From: Candidatus Aenigmatarchaeota archaeon
Lineage (GTDB): Archaea > Aenigmatarchaeota > Aenigmatarchaeia > QMZP01
Assembly (NCBI GenBank): GCA_016198585.1
Contig: JACQII010000015.1
Coordinates: 1-44,538 of the forward strand
Direction of reading: 5' to 3'
Length of the DNA stretch: 44,538 nt
Part shown: positions 39,758 through 44,538 of the stretch, in pieces
Position numbering within the stretch: position 1 is the first letter of the stretch
How the letters are laid out: every line of letters begins with the position of its first letter
Made by a program: the position numbers and the translations under genes
The notes under the pieces: generated by a model
Told to the model about the DNA's origin: nothing
The model's input: the letters and a program-made list of their open reading frames with translations, nothing else
Databases searched by the model: none

Positions 39758-40974
39758 ACGCTCTCGTCGGGATCGTCCTAGTCACCTTGTTTGCCATCGC
39801 CGGGACCGCCGCGGCTGCCAACGACATCGTCTTCGTTCCCAGCTTCTCCAGCACGCAAGCCCCGTACATCGGGGGGAGTCCCTTCTTCCCAGCCGAGGAA
39901 CAGGCGATGGAGTGGTATCGGTGGGTCGCGCCGCAGGCCGTGCGGTTCTTCATGGAAACGTCGCCGTTCCGGGAGTGTAAGGCCGACGCCGGCATACGCA
40001 TCGTGACGGAGAACTGTCCGTGCACTGACGCGTGGAACGTGTTGAACGAGGAGCCTTTCCAGGCGTGCGTGACCGCGTGTGCTACGGCCGCTACCGGCCG
40101 GACGTTCCCGCCAGAGGGTGCGGGAAGGGTGGTGGTCTTTACGGACCGCGGCAGCAGCGGGACGTCCTACGATTATCCCATCGTGACCTGTTCTGTCGGC
40201 TACGTCCCAAGTCCGGTCAACGCATATGCGGGAAAGGGCGGCATCCCGCTCGATGAGCAGCTCAACCAGGGTATGATCACCTGCCCGACCCATGAACTGG
40301 GCCACAGCCTCGGCGGGCTCTGCGATGAGTATGGACTCGCGTTCTGGAGTTGGGAGGACGGGATACAGGGTGCAAAGGTCCCGACAGTCAATGGTCCGTG
40401 CCCGAACCAGTTCCCCCCGACAGAGGCTATCCTCGGTCCCGCGCACGCTTGCAATGCAGTCGGGGTTCCTGAGTGCGCGACAGGTCCGTGTTGCGGCCGC
40501 GACCTCGACGGCAAGCCAGAGACCCGGGAGGTGGACATCATGGGAGGCTTCCTGACGAACGAGGCAGGGACTGCGTACATCGCCTCCTCCCCGGCCTTCG
40601 CGGAAGGCAACTACAAGATCTTCGGGTCGTTCATCCGGGAGTTCGGCTACTGCCAGGACGTCCAGTACGGGTGCGGGCTTGGAAACTGCGCCGGCTGCTC
40701 CAATCAGGGCCGGTGCGAGGCCCTCGAGAAGATCGATGCCATCCTCGAAGCATCGGAGAAGAAAGCGACCAGCCTCCGGGAGAAGGCAGACGTGCTCGGC
40801 AACCAGGAGGCGGCCAACCTGAGCGGCGCGGCAGAGGCAGAATCTGCCGCGGCCCGGGACCGGATCGGCGGCACCAACCCGGACGCGTGGACGCCCGAGG
40901 ACACCGCCTTGCTCCAGGCTGCGGCAGCGACGGTCAAGGTCGCCTGGCAGTCCCTTGCCATCCTCTTCGGCTGA
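39754..40974 (+). CDS. Secreted M64-like zinc metalloprotease
   Basis: 406 residues. Signal peptide to about 22 (AGTAAAAND). The zinc site is HELGHSLGGLCDEY at 180-193: HExxH (180-184) followed after six residues by the D-E-Y of family M64 (IgA peptidase type: HExGHxxxGLxDEY). A Met-turn candidate DIMGG follows at about 263. More than a dozen cysteines imply disulphides. The C-terminal ~90 residues are helical and Ala/Glu-rich. Last gene of the run and overlapped by ATGA, so it is likely made with the anchored proteins and may process or attack surface substrates. Confidence 0.85.
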   Translation: MNALVGIVLVTLFAIAGTAAAANDIVFVPSFSSTQAPYIGGSPFFPAEEQAMEWYRWVAPQAVRFFMETSPFRECKADAGIRIVTENCPCTDAWNVLNEEPFQACVTACATAATGRTFPPEGAGRVVVFTDRGSSGTSYDYPIVTCSVGYVPSPVNAYAGKGGIPLDEQLNQGMITCPTHELGHSLGGLCDEYGLAFWSWEDGIQGAKVPTVNGPCPNQFPPTEAILGPAHACNAVGVPECATGPCCGRDLDGKPETREVDIMGGFLTNEAGTAYIASSPAFAEGNYKIFGSFIREFGYCQDVQYGCGLGNCAGCSNQGRCEALEKIDAILEASEKKATSLREKADVLGNQEAANLSGAAEAESAAARDRIGGTNPDAWTPEDTALLQAAAATVKVAWQSLAILFG

Positions 40975-41001
40975 TCGGGAACCGCGCCGAAGAGCGGACG
41001 C

Positions 41002-41019
41002 GAAAGCTTAAAAGCTTTC
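41002..41019 (+). promoter_or_regulatory. Palindromic TATA region upstream of alba
   Basis: GAAAGCTT and AAGCTTTC form an 8-base inverted repeat with AA between, and the CTTAAAAG TATA sits at its centre (41007-41014). Transcription would start near 41036, about 59 bases before ATG 41095. This is a longer leader than almost all neighbours and no clear ribosome site is seen close to the ATG. Confidence 0.45.
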
Positions 41020-41094
41020 CGTCCCATCCATTATCAGTACCAGTCACGACAGCATCACCAGCCATACGCCCGATCCGCGGGCAGGACGACCAGT

Positions 41095-41364
41095 ATGACA
41101 AGCGACAACACCATTTACATCGGGAAGAAGCCCACCATGAGCTACGTGCTCGCCGCGATCACCCAGTTCTCCGGGGACGCGACCCAGGTCACCATACGCG
41201 CCCGGGGCAGGAACATCTCCCAGGCTGTCGACGTCGCCCAGGTCCTGAGCCACCGGTTCATCAAGGACCTCAAGCACTCGGTCCAGATAGGGACCGAGGA
41301 GCTCAAGGACAAGGACGACCGGCCGATGCGCGTCTCGACCATCGAGATCACGCTGACAAAATGA
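41095..41364 (+). CDS. albA: Alba chromatin protein
   Basis: 89 residues. The family core NTIYIGKKPTMSYVLAAITQF, VTIRARGRNISQAVDVAQVL and IEITL is intact; the Lys pair (KK, residues 11-12) contacts DNA and is a target of acetylation in other archaea. Alba binds DNA and RNA as a dimer. The leader is long, with a palindromic TATA region, which could allow self-regulation. Standard length, no insertion. Confidence 0.96.
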   Translation: MTSDNTIYIGKKPTMSYVLAAITQFSGDATQVTIRARGRNISQAVDVAQVLSHRFIKDLKHSVQIGTEELKDKDDRPMRVSTIEITLTK

Positions 41365-41400
41365 CGGCAGCGGCACCAGCATGTCCCCTGCTGAAGCGCC

Positions 41401-42567
41401 CTATCTTTCGTACATCTTTGCACTTGCCGTAAAGCCGCTCACTTCCATGGCTTTCTTTCCCGGGAATATCTCCACCCTGAGCTTCCGGTCTTCGACAAGT
41501 TGCAGAAGGATGACGCCCTGGACGTCGTCGCCGTTCTTGGCGGTGATGCCCTTCGCGACAGAGATCTTGTCCCACAAGGACCCGTCAGGCACAAAGTAAT
41601 CGTAGTCCACGAGCGCATATTCCACCAGCCCGGTCACGACCGACACATCAGCCGGGTCAGGCGCATTCCCTGCGACGCCGAACTGCTTTTCTGTGTCAGC
41701 GAAGTCGCCCATGGAGACAATGACATGGTTCGGGTCGATGTAATCAGGCGATATCGAGAGGTGGCCCACCCAGTACTTTTCAAGATTGGCGCCGGCATAC
41801 CCGTTTGTCCCTTCTTCAAACCAGTTTCCGATGAGGCGACCGTCGATATCGTGGTCGAACTTGCCGGCTACGGGTTCAGCTGTCCTGATGCTCTTGGCGA
41901 TCATGCTGGTGCGTATGGGGTCGGTGAAGTACTGGAGCGTGTCAGGCACGTGTATCTTCCACGGCTCCCTTTCGTAATGTTCAGGCACCAACAACCCAGG
42001 CAGGATGACAGCAACGTCGACGAGATTGTAGTCGACGTTGCCCGTGTAGTGGCCTATGCCTTCGCCTGCCGCTACAGGGATGTCGACGACTACGTTTTTT
42101 CCCTTTTCCGGGGCATGCTGCGCGATCTTGTCCGACAAGGTGTCGATATGTATGAACGTGCTCGAGACCCCGCAGGCATGCTCTATCTCCAGCCGGTAAT
42201 CGTCCCATTCCACCTCCTGGCCTTTGCCAGCATCATAGTAGGTACCGGACATGTGCTGGATGGTCCGTATGCGCCCGTCGCCAGGTGAATACACCGCTAT
42301 GTTCTTCTCTGGTTCTGCATAGTTCTGGAAGTACTGGTGGTCGACGGGAGTGACGTGGTTGCCGAACATCAGGCCGAGCGGGACCAGTATGCTGGTCTCA
42401 TCCAGGTCCACTGGCGGGTACTCGAAGACGGGCTTGGTGCATGTGCCTGCATCAATGGGGGAGGAATCTCCGGCTTCGTTGGCCGCCTGGAAGTCCTGCT
42501 GGGTGCATCCGCTGGCCAGGACAACAAGGAACAACGCCAGCGGAAGGATCAACTCTCGGGGGTTCAC
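41401..42567 (-). CDS. Lipoprotein with degenerate M23-like domain
   Basis: 388 residues. Leader ends VVLASGCTQ, a clear lipobox. Residues about 60-200 look like an M23/LytM-type fold: GNHVTPVDHQYF, AVYSPGDGRIRTI and then STFIHIDTLSD, with the expected His/Asp positions only partly kept, so catalysis is uncertain. The second half is of unknown fold. It starts at GTG 42567: a GATATATGG box about 26 bases upstream makes this leaderless, and an overlapping ATG at 42571 is out of frame. Confidence 0.7.
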   Translation of the reverse strand: MNPRELILPLALFLVVLASGCTQQDFQAANEAGDSSPIDAGTCTKPVFEYPPVDLDETSILVPLGLMFGNHVTPVDHQYFQNYAEPEKNIAVYSPGDGRIRTIQHMSGTYYDAGKGQEVEWDDYRLEIEHACGVSSTFIHIDTLSDKIAQHAPEKGKNVVVDIPVAAGEGIGHYTGNVDYNLVDVAVILPGLLVPEHYEREPWKIHVPDTLQYFTDPIRTSMIAKSIRTAEPVAGKFDHDIDGRLIGNWFEEGTNGYAGANLEKYWVGHLSISPDYIDPNHVIVSMGDFADTEKQFGVAGNAPDPADVSVVTGLVEYALVDYDYFVPDGSLWDKISVAKGITAKNGDDVQGVILLQLVEDRKLRVEIFPGKKAMEVSGFTASAKMYER

Positions 42568-42621
42568 TCATTATAGATGGGCTGGATCCATATATCGTTT
42601 CCGCCACCCGCCGGGCCAGAC

Positions 42622-43491
42622 TTAGACGACGAGGATGAGGCCGAGGAAGATCAGGGCGATAGCGACGAGCTTCGCGACCAGACTCGACCGCCGCATCTCC
42701 TCCCGGATCAGGTGCGCGTGGGTCTTGCTGAGGGCCGTCGCGATCACGAAGACGAAGAAGATGTTGAGGGAGACGACGGCCGCGACGAGGCTGACTGGTG
42801 CCAGGGTGAGCGCGACGGCGAAGAGGAAGAATGCGAGGGCAGCGAGGCCGTTCGCGGCGATGAGCTCATGTTCGATTCCCTTCCTGGCCTTCTTCCGGAG
42901 GTGGGGATGGTGGACGACCAGAAAGACGGCGCCGACCGCCATGCCGCCGAGGCCGACCCATGCCAGGACAGGGAAGAGGCCATGGCCGGCGACCGCGGTG
43001 TCCAGGAGCAGGCTGCGGAGCGCGTAGAACGCAGCCGCCAGGAAGGCGTAGACGAACGGCCGCCTGCCGGTGCGGCCCGGCCGCTTCAGGGCGATGAGGA
43101 TTGCTCCGGTGGCGAGCAGGACGGCCCCGAGGACGGCCGAGGGGAGCAGCACCTCGCCGAGTAGCAGCGAGCCCAGCAGGATCAGCAGGGGGTCGAGCTT
43201 CACGATGGGAATCACGCGAGAGATCTCCGCGTCCCTGGCGGCCAGGTAGACGAAGAAGATCGCCAGGTTGTAGGCGACGCCGGCTCCGAACGACAGCGTG
43301 ATGGCAGAGGCGGGCAGCGCGAAGAGGTCGAAGGAGAAGGAGAAGGCTGCGAAGACCAGGAAGAAGGTGAATCCGGCGACGGTTGTGGCCACGATCGGGT
43401 CGCGCATCTCATCGGAGATGGTATGCTTGTCGATGATGTTCGTCACGCTCCAGGCCAGGGCAGCGAGCAGCGAGAGCAGCAGCCAGAGCAT
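42622..43491 (-). CDS. EamA/DMT-type transporter
   Basis: 289 residues with about ten membrane helices in two repeated halves (each about five), as in the drug/metabolite transporter superfamily. N-terminal blocks include LLSLLAALAWSVTNIIDKH, the helix VIPIVKLDPLLILLGSLLLGE and, in the second half, LAPVSLVAAVVSLNIFFVF, typical of EamA. Substrate unknown. It lies 30 bases after the rnp2 stop on the same strand and lacks a strong TATA, so it is probably co-transcribed. Confidence 0.88.
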   Translation of the reverse strand: MLWLLLSLLAALAWSVTNIIDKHTISDEMRDPIVATTVAGFTFFLVFAAFSFSFDLFALPASAITLSFGAGVAYNLAIFFVYLAARDAEISRVIPIVKLDPLLILLGSLLLGEVLLPSAVLGAVLLATGAILIALKRPGRTGRRPFVYAFLAAAFYALRSLLLDTAVAGHGLFPVLAWVGLGGMAVGAVFLVVHHPHLRKKARKGIEHELIAANGLAALAFFLFAVALTLAPVSLVAAVVSLNIFFVFVIATALSKTHAHLIREEMRRSSLVAKLVAIALIFLGLILVV

Positions 43492-43521
43492 ACGCTATCT
43501 TGGACGAGAGTGCAGATAACC

Positions 43522-43866
43522 TCAGCGCGCGGCCTTCCTTGCCGGGGGGAGGGCCTTCTTGCCCGAGGCGATCGTGCCCGAGACCTTCAGGGTCTGGAAG
43601 ATCACGCGGGTGTCGCCGATCTGGTGGATGAGGGCCAGCCCGACCTTGACCGCATCCACATGGGCGGGTGACGTCTGGAGGAAGCCCGTCCCCTGGGAGG
43701 TCAGGTTCCGGATGAGTTTGGGCTTTGCGCGGGCGAAGCGCTCCTCGCCCAGGAACTCGAGAAGCGATTGTTCGACCGCTTCGTGGAGCGCGTCGAACGG
43801 GACCGGCTCCTCGGCATGGACGCGGAAGACGATGTAGCGCTTCTTCTCCTTCAGGGCCGGCTTCAT
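43522..43866 (-). CDS. rnp2: RNase P protein subunit Rnp2 (Pop5)
   Basis: 114 residues, normal length. Pop5 hallmarks: EKKRYIVFRV at the start, AVEQSLLEFLGE, TGFLQTSPAHVDAVKVGLALI and RVIFQTLKVSGTI near the end. Rnp2 pairs with Rnp3 (Rpp30) on the RNase P RNA to mature tRNA 5' ends. TATTTTAA at 43888-43895 is 25 bases upstream and is shared with divergent gatA. Promotes a link with tRNA processing (cca, truD, tRNA-Pro in this window). Confidence 0.93.
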   Translation of the reverse strand: MKPALKEKKRYIVFRVHAEEPVPFDALHEAVEQSLLEFLGEERFARAKPKLIRNLTSQGTGFLQTSPAHVDAVKVGLALIHQIGDTRVIFQTLKVSGTIASGKKALPPARKAAR

Positions 43867-43887
43867 CCCCTTTATTTACCTTCACGG

Positions 43888-43895
43888 TTAAAATA
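43888..43895. promoter_or_regulatory. Shared TATA box of rnp2 and gatA
   Basis: TTAAAATA on the plus strand reads TATTTTAA on the minus. Its centre is 25 bases from the rnp2 ATG (43866) and 52 from the gatA ATG (43944). The gatA mRNA would then have a leader of about 25 bases carrying GGGAG, and rnp2 would be leaderless. No second TATA is visible between the genes. Confidence 0.5.
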
Positions 43896-43943
43896 GCGCA
43901 TGGACCGGTCAGAGCGGTGCCGCGGCCCTGCACGGGAGCACGC

Positions 43944-44538
43944 ATGACCAGGAAAGACTATGCCGGTCTCTCGGTGTCCGGGTTCCTGAAGGGCGTACAG
44001 AACGGGGACGTCGACCTCGCGGACTTCTACCCCAAGCTGTTCGCGCGGCTGCGCGAGCTCCAGCAGAGCGGGAACTACTTCGTGACCCTCGCCGAGCAGG
44101 AGGCGTTCGCCGCCTTCCCTGAAGTGCGGCCGGGCCGGCTGTCCGGCCTGCCGGTCTCGGTGAAGGACAACATCTGCACCGAGGGCATCCAGTCGACCGC
44201 CGGGTCGCGGATCCTCGAAGGCTACCGGCCGCCGTTCGACGCCACCTCAGTGGCGCGGGCGAAACACGAGGGCGGCATCGTGATCGGGAAGACCCAACAG
44301 GACGAGTTCGGCTTCGGGACCTTCTCGGTCAACTCAGGCTTCGGCGTTCCCAAGCACCCGCTCGATCCCGCCCGGTCGTGCGGCGGGAGTTCAGGCGGCG
44401 CGGCCGGGCTGACCCGCGCGCTGGACCTGCCCCATGTCGCGATCGCCGAGTCGACCGGCGGCAGCATCTCCGCTCCTGCAAGTTTCTGCGGGGTTGTCGG
44501 GCTGACCCCCACCTACGGCCTGGTCTCCCGCTGGGGAC
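43944..44538 (+). CDS. gatA: GatA, amidotransferase subunit A, N-terminal part
   Basis: The gene continues past the right edge; 198 codons are visible. The amidase signature is clear: LPVSVKDNICTEG (catalytic Lys), CGGSSGGAAG (Ser-cisSer) and the nucleophile region STGGSISAPASFCGVVGLTPTYG. GatA supplies ammonia from Gln to amidate Glu-tRNA(Gln) or Asp-tRNA(Asn). Usual GatA has Asp before TGGS; here it is AESTGG, a small change beside the active site. GGGAG at 43934-43938 precedes ATG 43944. The TATA is shared with rnp2. Confidence 0.92.
   Translation, partial: MTRKDYAGLSVSGFLKGVQNGDVDLADFYPKLFARLRELQQSGNYFVTLAEQEAFAAFPEVRPGRLSGLPVSVKDNICTEGIQSTAGSRILEGYRPPFDATSVARAKHEGGIVIGKTQQDEFGFGTFSVNSGFGVPKHPLDPARSCGGSSGGAAGLTRALDLPHVAIAESTGGSISAPASFCGVVGLTPTYGLVSRWG

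Noticed and set aside
33995-40974. Assignment of the surface operon to a known type IV pilus or archaellum
   Set aside because: No ATPase, platform protein or prepilin peptidase is present and the subunits match no named pilin family by eye.

Overview
The window is archaeal chromosome. The evidence is the gene set: aIF1A, a Dim2/Krr1-like KH protein, DnaG-type primase, RNA polymerase subunit N, Alba, RNase P subunit Rnp2/Pop5, archaeal class I CCA-adding enzyme, geranylgeranylglyceryl-phosphate synthase for ether lipids, FtsY, TruD, and a tRNA-Pro with an intron in the anticodon loop. Control signals agree: nearly every gene has a TATA-like box (TTTATA, CTTTTAAG, TTTAAAT) centred about 25-30 bases before the start codon, so transcripts are leaderless or have very short leaders. 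The DNA is GC-rich and gene-dense. Many small single-pass membrane proteins, a bacterial-type MetK and mostly one-gene transcription units would fit a DPANN-type lineage, but I cannot fix the phylum from this sequence.

Layout. 1-2280: edge of a 2Fe-2S ferredoxin gene, a 42-residue zinc-ribbon-like protein, a DUF4256 protein that looks acquired, and a secreted-protein pair. 2360-9117: mostly minus strand information-processing genes (RecB/RNase H nuclease, OB-HD exonuclease, a 13-residue basic micro-ORF, KH protein, aIF1A, a large pilin-like surface protein, CCA enzyme). 9178-14699: a metalloprotease-like lipoprotein, SpoIIM-family membrane protein, four-CBS protein, Toprim protein overlapping dnaG, an unknown protein and rpoN. 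14827-22317: a beta-propeller membrane protein of lower GC, a GbsR/HEAT pair divergent from a class III aminotransferase, tRNA-Pro, and a COG4880-like propeller. 22358-28127: two cysteine-rich paralogues flanking dedA, an unknown gene and metK, then truD and ftsY. 28152-33912: hydrolase plus epimerase, divergent from GGGP synthase, then two secreted or lipid-anchored proteins. 33995-40974: a run of ten plus-strand genes for mostly N-terminally anchored surface proteins ending in an M64-like metalloprotease. 41095-44538: alba, an M23-like lipoprotein, an EamA transporter, rnp2 and the start of gatA.

The best candidate for an undescribed system is the surface operon at 33995-40974. Nine products are tiny or mid-sized proteins with one N-terminal hydrophobic helix and an outward domain, several joined by 4-20 base overlaps, and the last gene encodes a secreted zinc protease. 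No assembly ATPase or prepilin peptidase lies in the window. Other notable items are the 13-residue basic peptide unit at 4989-5030, the ten-cysteine paralogue pair, three divergent promoters apparently built on one TATA element, and an operator-like palindrome at the start of the metalloprotease gene.
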